The notes beneath the pieces are model-generated. The model did not search any database. It saw only the letters and a list, made by a program, of their open reading frames with translations, and was not told the origin of the DNA. Of a stretch of DNA of 64,000 bases, positions 1 to 8,569 are shown one piece after another (the first letter of the stretch is position 1; the number at the start of each line of letters is the position of its first letter). A program made the position numbers and the translations under genes. This DNA is from CAXBGS01 sp963975425 (lineage in GTDB: Bacteria; Planctomycetota; Planctomycetia; Pirellulales; Pirellulaceae). The DNA lies in contig CAXBGS010000014.1 in NCBI GenBank assembly GCA_963975425.1, positions 62,001 through 126,000 on the forward strand, given 5' to 3'.

Positions 1-1
1 G

Positions 2-277
2 GTTTGCCTCAGTCGCGAACGCACCGCGAAATTAAGCCGCTTTCGTGTTTCGCGCATCGTCGCGTATGGTGCCGGCGGGTTGGCCGGTGTCGCCACCCTT
101 GTCGTTGCCATCACGGGTGCGGTGACGTATTTCGGCCAAGAACCGCCCGAGGTTCCTCCTGCGCCGACGCGCGTTGTTAAAGTCCCCAAGGCGGAAAAGG
201 GGCCACGTGTCTTCACGCATGATCCCGCAAAAGAAGTTGTCACCGTGGAAGCGGAAGAAGTTTTTCGTCTTCCCTGA
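2..277 (+). CDS. C-terminal end of a membrane protein, 5' truncated by window edge
   Basis: The frame is open from the first bases of the window to a TGA at 275-277, so the start lies outside. The visible 91 residues hold one hydrophobic helix (roughly residues 22-43, from YGAGGLAG to AVTYFG) preceded by Arg-rich sequence and followed by a Pro-rich then acidic tail. This suggests a single-pass or multi-pass membrane protein whose soluble tail ends here. The internal TTG at 80 is unlikely to be the true start because the frame continues upstream. No family is recognised. It lies 25 bp before the zinc-ribbon/PilM-like gene on the same strand and may share its transcript. Confidence 0.5.
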   Translation, partial: VCLSRERTAKLSRFRVSRIVAYGAGGLAGVATLVVAITGAVTYFGQEPPEVPPAPTRVVKVPKAEKGPRVFTHDPAKEVVTVEAEEVFRLP

Positions 278-302
278 TCGAAGCAGAAGAGCATACGAAT
301 TG

Positions 303-2480
303 ATGAAACTAAAAAACTTGCTGCAATGCAACGCGTGTGGACATGCGAACCAGGACGATGTGAAATTCTGTGCCGGCTGCGGACACTCGCTTTACGAGCC
401 ATGCAAGTCGTGCGCAAAGCCGGTTCTGTTAGGTCAGAAATTCTGTGGTTCCTGTGGGGCTGATCTCGAATCGGTTTTGAATTCCAAACGGCAACAGTAT
501 AGCGAATTGTTGGCCGAAGCGATTCACCAGGGTAAATCGTACAACTTTGATGAATCGATTCACTTGCTCAACCGTGTGATCGACCAGGACGATCATCGAT
601 TCTCTGATATCGTTGACCAGTCACGGCAAGCGCTCGAGAAAATTCAAGTGCTTCGAGATCAAACGGTTGCTTCGGCAGAGAAACGGATGGAGCGTGCCCG
701 AGAAGCCGCCGAGCGCGATGACAAACTTGAAGCCGTCCGTTTGCTGAACAAAGTGCCCGAACCATTGCGGGACGAAGCGTCGAGATCTTTGCTCGCGAAA
801 TTTCAGTCTCATCAAGAGGAAACGACTGCATTGATCGACGAGCTAAAGTCGGCGATGAAGGATGTGAACTACAACCTTGCGGGAAATCTGATTGACCAAT
901 TGCTGCAGCTGAATCCAAACGAACCGAAATTTGAAAAGATGGCTCAGCAAGTTTCAGCAAAGTTGCTCAAGAGCGCTAACAGCCGCTTCGCCAAACGCGA
1001 CTATGCCGGTGCGATCGACAAACTGAATAGTATCTGCAGTATTTGCCGCGATGAGGCTTACGAAAAGACGCATCAGAATGTTTCGAATGTCAAATGGTTG
1101 GTCGGGCAATGCAAGACCGAGCCGTTCGTCACGCCGGCGTTGGTCAAGATCGCGATCCGTCTGGCAAAGCTGATTCCTGACGACCAAGAAGCAACCGCCC
1201 AAGCCAAAAAGTTCATCGCAGCGATCAAGCAACGGCCGTCGGATCCGCGAACGGTATTCGCGCCGGCGCGACCGGTATGCGATGGAGTCCTTGGCGGAGA
1301 AGTGTCCGGCCATTTGGCTTTTCCCAGCTGCTTGGATTTCAGTGATTATCAACCGTTTCGGCAAGAAGTCGCGCGATACAACGTCGCGATCGGGCTGGCG
1401 ATTCAAGGTGTCGGATTGGGGCGGTTCGAGGGCAGTTTTCAGCTGAAAAAGAGTCTGCTCGGCAGTTTGGGTCGGCGAAAAAAAGACACGTGCTGGGGCG
1501 TCGACGTCGGTAACGCCGGCGTTCGAGCCGTCAAGCTTCGCCGCATCCAAGAATCTAAAAAAGCAGAACCTCGCTTGGAGGTGGTCGACACGTTTTGGCA
1601 CGAGTTCGAATTTCCTTTGAGCCACGTTTCCATGACCGATCGTGCCGACGCGTTGATCAAGGAAACGCTTGAAAGATTTGCCGAGACGAAACAGATCGCG
1701 GACGAAAACGTGTGGGCGAATTTGAACGGCAGCCAGTTGATCAGCCGATTTGTTCGCTTGCCGCCCGTGAAAGACAAACAAGCCGAAAAGCTGCTCGATC
1801 AAGAAATCGAATCAAGAATTCCGTTCGCCCTTGATGATCTGGAGGTGATCCGCTGGATTGCGGATCTGGACAAGGCGTCTGCGACGGGACGGCCCGCCAT
1901 GGTGATCGCCTCGCGTAAGCAGGTTGTTCAGAGCCGGTTCGAATGCTTCAAAGAAGCCGGAATCGAATTAGCGGGAATCCAGTCGGAACCGCTGGCGCTC
2001 GCGAATCTAGCGGCGTTGGAATTTAACAGTCTTTGGAACCACCAAGAAGCGTCCGCGGATGATGAAGCTGCAGATTCCGCCGGTAAAGACTCTGGCCAGG
2101 ATGATTCAACCGCAGTTGCCATCGTCGACTGCGGAGCCGCGACCACGACTTTACTGTTGGTCGCTCGTCAAGCGGTTTGGTTCTGGACGATCGAAAGTGG
2201 TGGCGAAGATATGACCACGATTGCCGCAAAAACCACCGGGAAAGTACAATCCGATGCGGAACAGCTGAAACGTGACCCCGCGTCGATCACCCAGCCGGCA
2301 CGTACCTTTGCTCGGGTCGAAGACAAGATGGCCAACACTCGGGCCCGGTTCCTAAAATTGATCGACGAAGCCGAAAAGCAGGTCGGTGGCTTTGATATTA
2401 AGTATGCTTGGTGCACCGGTGGAGGCGCGCTGACTCATGGATGGGTGCGCGGTGTATTGATGCGGCAAACGAACGAGTGA
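303..2480 (+). CDS. Double zinc-ribbon protein with C-terminal PilM-like (actin-fold) domain
   Basis: The start is placed at ATG 303, where the zinc-ribbon begins; in-frame sequence from 174 is Lys/Arg-rich and overlaps the upstream gene. Four CxxC pairs (C9/C12, C23/C26, C34/C37, C48/C51) form a double zinc ribbon. Residues about 60-340 are helical and repeat-like (TPR-like by appearance). From about residue 397 the sequence WGVDVGNAGVRAVKL matches the first nucleotide-binding motif of PilM/actin-fold proteins, and a later segment (AIVDCGAATTTLLL) fits the second phosphate-binding loop. PilM normally sits at the cytoplasmic face of the inner membrane and links to PilN in type IV pilus assembly. 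PilN/PilO are not visible nearby, so the role here is inferred. The gene overlaps ruvX by 4 bp. Confidence 0.7.
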   Translation: MKLKNLLQCNACGHANQDDVKFCAGCGHSLYEPCKSCAKPVLLGQKFCGSCGADLESVLNSKRQQYSELLAEAIHQGKSYNFDESIHLLNRVIDQDDHRFSDIVDQSRQALEKIQVLRDQTVASAEKRMERAREAAERDDKLEAVRLLNKVPEPLRDEASRSLLAKFQSHQEETTALIDELKSAMKDVNYNLAGNLIDQLLQLNPNEPKFEKMAQQVSAKLLKSANSRFAKRDYAGAIDKLNSICSICRDEAYEKTHQNVSNVKWLVGQCKTEPFVTPALVKIAIRLAKLIPDDQEATAQAKKFIAAIKQRPSDPRTVFAPARPVCDGVLGGEVSGHLAFPSCLDFSDYQPFRQEVARYNVAIGLAIQGVGLGRFEGSFQLKKSLLGSLGRRKKDTCWGVDVGNAGVRAVKLRRIQESKKAEPRLEVVDTFWHEFEFPLSHVSMTDRADALIKETLERFAETKQIADENVWANLNGSQLISRFVRLPPVKDKQAEKLLDQEIESRIPFALDDLEVIRWIADLDKASATGRPAMVIASRKQVVQSRFECFKEAGIELAGIQSEPLALANLAALEFNSLWNHQEASADDEAADSAGKDSGQDDSTAVAIVDCGAATTTLLLVARQAVWFWTIESGGEDMTTIAAKTTGKVQSDAEQLKRDPASITQPARTFARVEDKMANTRARFLKLIDEAEKQVGGFDIKYAWCTGGGALTHGWVRGVLMRQTNE

Positions 2481-2986
2481 AATTGAGCGAAGAGACACCA
2501 TTCCCTGATTCCGGGCGGATCGCGTCGATTGATTTCGGTACCGTACGAATCGGTGTCGCTGTTTGCGATCCCGACCGTATTCTTGCTAGCCCCTTGGAAG
2601 TGCATCCCGCTGCGAATTGGCGCGACGACGGTGACTACTTTCGCGCACTCGTCAAATCAGAGCGTATCGCGGCGTTTGTCGTCGGCTTACCGATCCACTG
2701 CGATGGTGGTGAGAGCGAAAAGAGTAAGCAGTGTCGCGAGTTTGCGCGTTGGTTGTTCGAACAGACTGAATTGCCAATCCGATTGTTCGACGAGCGGTTT
2801 ACCACGGCGGCCGCAAAGCAGCGGATGGCCGGCGGAGGTTACACGCGAAAAAAGAAGAAGAAACGGGTGGACGCCATCGCAGCGCTCGTTCTGCTCGAGT
2901 CATTCCTGGAGGCATGTCGTTATCAAGGCGGCGTTGCCGGTCAACGAATCGATGCAAAAGCTGAGGGTGACGAAAGTCTCGACTGA
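2477..2986 (+). CDS. ruvX: RuvX/YqgF-family Holliday-junction resolvase-like nuclease
   Basis: The RNase H-fold signature DFGTVRIGVA begins at residue 19 and carries the first catalytic Asp. VVGLPIHCDG with a GESEKS loop and LFDERFTT follow in the expected order, then a conserved Asp in DAIAALVLLESF near the C-terminus. The length of 169 aa suits the family (about 140-160). RuvX acts on branched DNA and on pre-16S rRNA 5' end processing in E. coli. The start is GTG 2477, which overlaps the stop of the preceding gene in a GTGA arrangement, indicating translational coupling. The longer in-frame extension to 2408 lies inside the upstream gene and has no family similarity. Confidence 0.9.
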   Translation: MKLSEETPFPDSGRIASIDFGTVRIGVAVCDPDRILASPLEVHPAANWRDDGDYFRALVKSERIAAFVVGLPIHCDGGESEKSKQCREFARWLFEQTELPIRLFDERFTTAAAKQRMAGGGYTRKKKKKRVDAIAALVLLESFLEACRYQGGVAGQRIDAKAEGDESLD

Positions 2987-3242
2987 CTGTTCGATCTGCA
3001 CCTTTAGCTCTGAAGACCCCACCATCGTGTGCGACGCGGGAGACCAGCACTGGCGGAGATCGGTTCAGCGAGATCAACTCTGAGCGTTCAGTTTGCAAAA
3101 ATCATCAGCGTGCCCCACTCGTCACAAACGTGACGCCGGCGCCGAATTCTCTTGCTACCTGAATACCTCTGATATTCGACTAGACCGAGCATTTGGCTGC
3201 GCAGCAGCCGAGCCGCGGAAACGATCGGTTCCGCCAACACAA

Positions 3243-3449
3243 CTACGCCGCGTCGAGTCCAAGCATTGCTGTCAGTAAGTCCGCGAATCGGTCTTCGGCC
3301 ATTTGTCGCCGACGCACGCGTTCGTTAGGCGTCCAGCGTGATCGAATATGAAGCACTCGCCGCGAGATTTCGCAATCCGAGGGGAGTGTCTCAATTTGAG
3401 TTGTTTCGCTAGTCGACGAGACGGCTGGTTCGCAAGTTGCTGTCAACAT
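3243..3449 (-). CDS. Small conserved-type hypothetical protein (68 aa)
   Basis: ATG at 3449 is preceded on the reverse strand by GGAGGGAT at about 8-9 nt, one of the best Shine-Dalgarno sequences in the window, which supports translation from this start rather than the longer frame to 3542. The product has a Thr/Ser/Glu-rich N-terminus and a basic amphipathic C-terminal half (RRVLHIRSRWTPNERVRRR, then AEDRFADLLTAML) that looks like a helical, possibly nucleic-acid or protein-binding segment. No domain is recognised. It may be cotranscribed with the reverse-strand gene at 3762-4115, 312 bp upstream. Confidence 0.6.
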   Translation of the reverse strand: MLTATCEPAVSSTSETTQIETLPSDCEISRRVLHIRSRWTPNERVRRRQMAEDRFADLLTAMLGLDAA

Positions 3450-3761
3450 GGGTGAATCCCTCCGGATGAGTTTGAATGCCAGTGATTCGCTGGCACAAAA
3501 AGTGGTTTCCAGTTCTTGGCGGATCGAAAAGTGATTCGCCAAGTTTGCTTCGTTTAGACCACCGTGGTCTTGGCGAAGTTCCTGATTTGGAATGACTGAC
3601 TACGGTAAGCAACCGCCGTGCCAATCCGCAGATTCGACACTATCTACATCTGAAAAGTTCGGCGTTTGCAGAGGGATTTACGTAAAAGCGATAGAAAACG
3701 GTGTTTTGGACTTGGTTTTTATCTGGAATAAACAATCCCGCTGACCAAAGTTTGATGGCAA
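3450..3761. other. 312-bp intergenic stretch with one large imperfect hairpin
   Basis: No convincing coding sequence was found. The stretch lies between two reverse-strand small genes. It contains a palindrome AGACCACCGTGGTCT at 3556-3570. Outer arms CTTCG (3549-3553) and CGAAG (3574-3578) add to it, giving a stem-loop of about 30 nt with a small internal bulge. There is no long T-run beside it, so it is not a typical intrinsic terminator. Otherwise nothing is recognised. Confidence 0.45.
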
Positions 3762-4115
3762 TCAGGCTGGGACCCAGGTCGATTCTTCAAACGATTGCAC
3801 TTCTTTCATCCGCCGGGTCCGCAAGCACATCACTGTCATTTCGACAGTGGAGGGCCCGCAGACTGCGCAGACGACCTGGCGCCAAACTCGATGGCTGCAG
3901 TGACCGCGAAGTTCAACATATTGGACCTGGCCGGCCGCGTCGTAGACCATCCCGAACAGAGCTTCATCGCGGGTGGGCGACCAAGCAAACGAGCCATCAG
4001 GTTCGAAATACAAATGACCCAGTTCACAAAGCCGCTGGGACACGTCCTCGAATGAAGTCGGAATCGGACCGCCATCGGGTCCGTACAGATAGAGATGTAA
4101 GGGACGGATTTCCAT
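3762..4115 (-). CDS. Conserved-type hypothetical protein (117 aa)
   Basis: The sequence reads like a real globular protein: LYFEPDGSFAWSPT, then FGMVYDAAGQVQYVELRGHC, then a C-terminal helix ending near KEVQSFEES. The pattern resembles small planctomycete hypotheticals of unknown role; that resemblance is from memory and is not verified here. There is no signal peptide or membrane helix, so it is probably cytoplasmic. Cys residues occur at C30, C73, C83 and C86, but no clear metal motif is formed. The ATG at 4115 has no strong Shine-Dalgarno sequence. It is divergent from the secretin gene downstream. Confidence 0.65.
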   Translation of the reverse strand: MEIRPLHLYLYGPDGGPIPTSFEDVSQRLCELGHLYFEPDGSFAWSPTRDEALFGMVYDAAGQVQYVELRGHCSHRVWRQVVCAVCGPSTVEMTVMCLRTRRMKEVQSFEESTWVPA

Positions 4116-4156
4116 TGAGTCACAGTGACGGAGGTGTCGCCGAGTCGGACCCCAGT

Positions 4157-4184
4157 GCCGTGGCGGTTTAGCCGTGGCGGTTTA
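4157..4184. repeat. Tandem duplication of a 14-bp unit
   Basis: GCCGTGGCGGTTTA occurs twice, head to tail, at 4157-4170 and 4171-4184, about 200 bp upstream of the secretin start. It lies in the intergenic region between the divergent small gene and gspD. It could be replication slippage or a repeated protein-binding site; nothing in the sequence decides between these. Confidence 0.8.
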
Positions 4185-4380
4185 GCAGTGCGTGCGGTGC
4201 CGGGTGGTTATCGGAGCGGATTGCTGTTTTCATCAGCTTAGAACAATTGTTCGGGGCCGTTCAGCCGGCACGGTGGCCGAGACGTTCTCGACAAGACACG
4301 TTGACGTTGCCCCAACGATTTTCTTAGTCCATCTCAGTCGCACGGTCGCGCACTTTCTCACGTCCTACGGAAATGATCTC

Positions 4381-6885
4381 GTGAAACTCCGATCCAAGTT
4401 TGAATGGAATCGTCTTGGAATCCTGCTGGCCGTGCTAGTCGGATGCGTGGCGCAGGTGTCGTTTTCATCGCAGACCGTGCGTGCCCAGGTTCCCGCCGAC
4501 GATGATATGGTGGAATTGAACTTAGCGGGCGCGACCGATTTGCAGACGCTTGTGCAAATCATGGAGAAACAGCTCGGCACAAAGTACACCTACGCGGTCG
4601 ACCCGCCGAATCGTCAAATCAACGCGGTGACACCGGCAAAGATCCCGCGCAGCGCGTTGAAACCTTTCTTGGACACGTTGCTGCGCAGCCAAAACCTGGC
4701 GGTCGTCGATGCGGACGTTCCTGGCTGGAAACGGATCGTTGATTTCAGAGAACTAAAACAGTTCGCACCGATCGGCGAAGCGAGTGAAGTGCTGCGAAAC
4801 GACGGGCCGGCGAGTGTGGTCACTCAAATATTTCGCCTCGAACATTCCAATCCGCAAGAGATTGAACAGCTAATCAACACGAAACCTGCGTCACTGCTTT
4901 CCGGTGGCGGCGGTGTCATTCGCGTCGGCGACACCGGCACGCTGATCGTGACCGATTTTGCGACCAACGTCAAAACAATCGCCAACTTGCTAAAGATCAT
5001 CGATCAACCCACCGGCCAAGTTGGGATTGATTTTTATCCGGTCAAGAACCGCACCCCCGAATCGTTGATCGAACAAGCCAGTGCTTTGTTGGGCGAAAAT
5101 CAAGACGGCACGTCGGCGACGGTTGGCGACGTGAAGCTCTTTCCCGATGCGTCCGGTAAGCGAGTCATCATTGCGGGCCAGCGAACCGGCGTGCAAAACG
5201 CACTGAAATTGCTGCAACAGCTCGACACCGGTGCCGATTTCGTGACTCGGATGTACCGAATCGCCAACATTCCCGTGACAAGATTTGAGACCGCGATCAA
5301 AGGGCTCGTGCGATCAGAAGAAGCCGAAACGGCGATCGAGACGACATTGGACGAAGAAGGCAACAGCGTGATTGTTCGCGCGCCCGAAACGGTTCACCGG
5401 CAGATCAAAAAACTATTGCAAGAACTGGATCTGCCGATCGATTCCGCCGAGAGCCCGTACCAGTTCTATAAACTTCGCAATGCCAATGCGACCGAAGTGT
5501 TGTTCACTCTGCTGGCGCTGCAACAGGTCACCGGTACCGGGCAGCCGCTGCAAGGTGGCGGACTCGGCGGCGGCGCCTTTGGAACGCTGGGCGGACTGAA
5601 CGTCGGCGGCATCAATCCGGCGCTCGGGATGGGCATTGGCGGCTTTCCAGGGCTGACGGGACTCGGTGGTTTAGGCACCGCGAACCAGACTTTGCAAATG
5701 CCACCTGGAACGAATCTGAGCGACGATGGCAGTGCAAACGGCACCACGGCCAATCGCAATCTCAACAGTGCACTCGGTTCGGTCATCGGCGCGAACACCG
5801 GTGCATTCGGCGGTCTCGGAGGACTCGGTGGATTAAGCGGTGGCCAGGTTGCGACCTTGCCCGGGGGTGCCAGAGTCACTGCGGATGTGGCCACCAACAG
5901 CCTGATTGTGTATGCACCCAAAAGCGTGCAGCCTCTATATGAGCGGTTGATCGGATCGCTGGACCAACGCCGGCCTCAGGTGATGATCGAAGCGGATATT
6001 GTTGCGGTGAACACGACCGATAACTTTTCGCTGGGCGTCGAGATTTCTGGCGGAGACCGTGACGGTGCGACACGGCTGTTTAAATTCACATCCTTCGGAT
6101 TGAGCACGGTTGATGCCAACGGCAATCTGACCGTCGACCCCAGTCTCGGGTTCAACGGCGTCTTGATCGACCCGGACGTCGCCGACATGATCGTCCAGGC
6201 TCTCGCCCGCCACACACGCAGCCGGGTCCTCGCATCGCCGCGAATCTTGGTCAATGACAACCAGACCGGGAATCTGGAAAGCGTCGATAGTGTGCCTTTT
6301 CAGAGCGTCAATGCCAGTGATACGGTCGCCACCACAAGCCTTGGGGGGACCCAGCAAGCCGGGACCATTATCACCGTCACGCCGCATATCAACGAGGATG
6401 ACCATCTTCAGTTAGAATTTGAGGTGGAGTTCAGCACGTTTTCCGATGCCGGTGGAACCGACAATTTGCCGCCGCCCCGTCAAATTGACCGCGTCAGCAG
6501 TGTCGTTACGATTCCCGATGGCGATACCATCGTTGTTGGCGGGCTGAAACGTTTAGGCGACAGCGACACGTTTAGCGGCGTTCCCTTTGTCGAAAAAATT
6601 CCGATCCTCCGCGAACTGACGAGCCTATCGAGCGAAAGCAAGACAACCACATCCTTTTTCCTTTTCATCCGTCCCAAAATTTTGCGGGACTCGCGGTTCC
6701 GTGATTTGAAATACTTGTCTGACATCGAAGCGCAAGTAGCTCAAATCCAGGGCGATGCACCCTCGAGCCGACCCATGTTGATCCAATGTCCGAATCCAGC
6801 CCAACCGACCCGAATGCCGACGCTGGAGACATTACCGCCCACGGCATCACCGATCTTGATGCAACCGGCCGGCGCCCCGTACTAG
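4381..6885 (+). CDS. gspD: Type II secretion secretin (GspD/PilQ superfamily)
   Basis: The start GTG 4381 gives a protein beginning with a basic n-region, a hydrophobic stretch (LGILLAVLVGCVAQVSF) and an AQV-type cleavage site. The upstream in-frame extension to 4192 has no such features. At 834 aa it is longer than many GspD proteins. Repeated N-domain motifs occur (VTPAKIPRSALKPFLDTLL; YRIANIPVTRFETAIKGLV). A Gly-rich insertion spans about residues 389-495, and the secretin core begins with VMIEADIVAVN and ends with a VPFVEKIPILRELTS motif. That last motif deviates from the usual VPxLGxIPxLGxLF. The product forms the outer-membrane channel of the secretion system encoded downstream. It overlaps gspE by 100 bp if gspE starts at 6786. 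Confidence 0.93.
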   Translation: MKLRSKFEWNRLGILLAVLVGCVAQVSFSSQTVRAQVPADDDMVELNLAGATDLQTLVQIMEKQLGTKYTYAVDPPNRQINAVTPAKIPRSALKPFLDTLLRSQNLAVVDADVPGWKRIVDFRELKQFAPIGEASEVLRNDGPASVVTQIFRLEHSNPQEIEQLINTKPASLLSGGGGVIRVGDTGTLIVTDFATNVKTIANLLKIIDQPTGQVGIDFYPVKNRTPESLIEQASALLGENQDGTSATVGDVKLFPDASGKRVIIAGQRTGVQNALKLLQQLDTGADFVTRMYRIANIPVTRFETAIKGLVRSEEAETAIETTLDEEGNSVIVRAPETVHRQIKKLLQELDLPIDSAESPYQFYKLRNANATEVLFTLLALQQVTGTGQPLQGGGLGGGAFGTLGGLNVGGINPALGMGIGGFPGLTGLGGLGTANQTLQMPPGTNLSDDGSANGTTANRNLNSALGSVIGANTGAFGGLGGLGGLSGGQVATLPGGARVTADVATNSLIVYAPKSVQPLYERLIGSLDQRRPQVMIEADIVAVNTTDNFSLGVEISGGDRDGATRLFKFTSFGLSTVDANGNLTVDPSLGFNGVLIDPDVADMIVQALARHTRSRVLASPRILVNDNQTGNLESVDSVPFQSVNASDTVATTSLGGTQQAGTIITVTPHINEDDHLQLEFEVEFSTFSDAGGTDNLPPPRQIDRVSSVVTIPDGDTIVVGGLKRLGDSDTFSGVPFVEKIPILRELTSLSSESKTTTSFFLFIRPKILRDSRFRDLKYLSDIEAQVAQIQGDAPSSRPMLIQCPNPAQPTRMPTLETLPPTASPILMQPAGAPY

Positions 6886-8564
6886 CCAGCACGGATCCCA
6901 ACGCCGGCGGCGATGTGTTCTCAGCACCCGACACGGTCGTCTCGCATGAGACGGCGGAGCGGCGGACTGCGCCTGTGGGTTTAGCGCGGCTCGCCGAGAT
7001 CCTTGCGCTGCCCATTTTGGACGATCTGTCAAAGTATCGCGCCGACGAAGATTTTATCCGCCAGTTCGGTATCGCCTATGCGCGCGGGCACCATGTGATC
7101 GGGTTCCTCGATCCAAGTCCATCGGCAACCGGCGGCACGTCACTGAAGATCGCGATTTGCGACCGTGACGGTTACGACCACTTGGACATCATCGGTCGTG
7201 CGCTCGGCCGTCACGTCGAGCCGTTGTTGGCGACAGAAGCCGCCGTCAATGCGGCGATCAATATTTCTTATGCGGACCGGTCCAGCCAAGCTCAGCAAGT
7301 GATCGACGCGATCGATCGTGACTCGGTTCTCAGTGAGGTTTCGGCGCTCGCTTTACGTGAAGACTTGCTGGACACTGAGGGCCGTGCGCCGATCATCCGG
7401 TTGGTGAATCATTTGTTGTTCGACGCCGTCAAGGCCGGCGCGTCAGACGTTCACATTCAACCGTACGAGGACCGTGTGATTGTCCGTCAACGGATCGACG
7501 GTGTGCTGTTCGACAGCTTTGAAATTCCCAAGACGGTCCAAGAAGAAGTGCTGACCCGAGTCAAAGTGCTCGGCAAGATGAACATTGCGGAAAAGCGATT
7601 GCCGCAAGACGGGCGTGCCACCGTACAGCTTGGCGATCGAACCGTGGATTTACGAATCGCATCGCTTCCCACCAGTCACAACGAACGGATCGTGATTCGT
7701 TTGTTGGATAAGAGTGCGCGGCTTTACACCCTGAATGACTTGGGCATGCCGCCGCACTATCTCGGTCGGTTTCGCGAACTGATCAAACGCGATCACGGCA
7801 TGATTCTGGTAACCGGGCCGACCGGCAGCGGAAAAAGCACCACGCTGTACGGAGCCTTGCAAGAAATCAACTCGCACGATTTGAACGTGCTAACGCTCGA
7901 AGATCCCATCGAATACCAGTTAGACGGCATCAGTCAGACGCAGATCAACGAAAAGAAAGGGATGACGTTCGCATCGGGCATGCGGAGCGTGTTGCGACAA
8001 GACCCCGACATCATCATGGTGGGTGAAATTCGCGATGGCGAAACGGCGGTGATGGCGATTCAAGCGTCGCTGACCGGCCACCTGGTCTTCAGCACACTAC
8101 ACACCAATGATGCTGCCAGCGCGGTGACGCGTCTGTTGGACCTAAAGATCGAACCCTACTTGGTCAGCAGCTCTTTGATCGCTTCGCTGGCACAGCGTTT
8201 GGTTCGCAAGTTGTGCGAAGATTGCAAGGTTCCCGATTCAAGTCGATCGACCAGATTGCCCGCTCCGCCGCAATCGTTGCTCGATGATCAAGGCATCACG
8301 CTTTCGGACCTCCGCGGCGTTTATCGACCGGTCGGATGTGAACGCTGCCGAAACACCGGTTTTCGAGGACGGGTTGGGTTGTTCGAACTGTTGATCATGG
8401 ATGACGATTGTCGGGATCTGGTGCAAAGTCGCGGTAACGCTTCGCAAATTCGAGAAGCCGGCATGGCGGCGGGAATGCATTTGTTAGCCACCGATGGCTT
8501 GTTGAAAATTCATCAAGGCGTGACGACGCTTGACGAGGTCCTGCGCGTGACAAGTTTGGCTTAG
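6786..8564 (+). CDS. gspE: Type II secretion ATPase
   Basis: Secretion ATPase motifs are all present: Walker A GPTGSGKSTT (about residue 344), Asp box LEDPIEYQ, Walker B-type DIIMVGEIRDGETA, and His box STLHTNDA (about 436). A tetracysteine zinc module follows (CEDC near 477 and CERC near 517), typical of GspE/PilB. Length 592 aa is normal. The first about 60 residues are Asp/Thr-rich and encoded inside the gspD 3' end in another frame with no clear Shine-Dalgarno sequence. The true start may therefore be later (for example in-frame GTG 6915), although ATG 6786 is the longest reading. The protein powers pseudopilus assembly at the cytoplasmic face. Confidence 0.95.
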   Translation: MSESSPTDPNADAGDITAHGITDLDATGRRPVLASTDPNAGGDVFSAPDTVVSHETAERRTAPVGLARLAEILALPILDDLSKYRADEDFIRQFGIAYARGHHVIGFLDPSPSATGGTSLKIAICDRDGYDHLDIIGRALGRHVEPLLATEAAVNAAINISYADRSSQAQQVIDAIDRDSVLSEVSALALREDLLDTEGRAPIIRLVNHLLFDAVKAGASDVHIQPYEDRVIVRQRIDGVLFDSFEIPKTVQEEVLTRVKVLGKMNIAEKRLPQDGRATVQLGDRTVDLRIASLPTSHNERIVIRLLDKSARLYTLNDLGMPPHYLGRFRELIKRDHGMILVTGPTGSGKSTTLYGALQEINSHDLNVLTLEDPIEYQLDGISQTQINEKKGMTFASGMRSVLRQDPDIIMVGEIRDGETAVMAIQASLTGHLVFSTLHTNDAASAVTRLLDLKIEPYLVSSSLIASLAQRLVRKLCEDCKVPDSSRSTRLPAPPQSLLDDQGITLSDLRGVYRPVGCERCRNTGFRGRVGLFELLIMDDDCRDLVQSRGNASQIREAGMAAGMHLLATDGLLKIHQGVTTLDEVLRVTSLA

Positions 8565-8569
8565 TCGAA

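Noticed and set aside
80..277. Complete 65-residue gene starting at TTG 80
   Set aside because: The same frame is open to the window edge, so it is more likely the end of a longer gene.
954..1802. 282-residue reverse frame opposite the PilM-like gene
   Set aside because: No motif; the forward frame has zinc-ribbon and actin-fold motifs.
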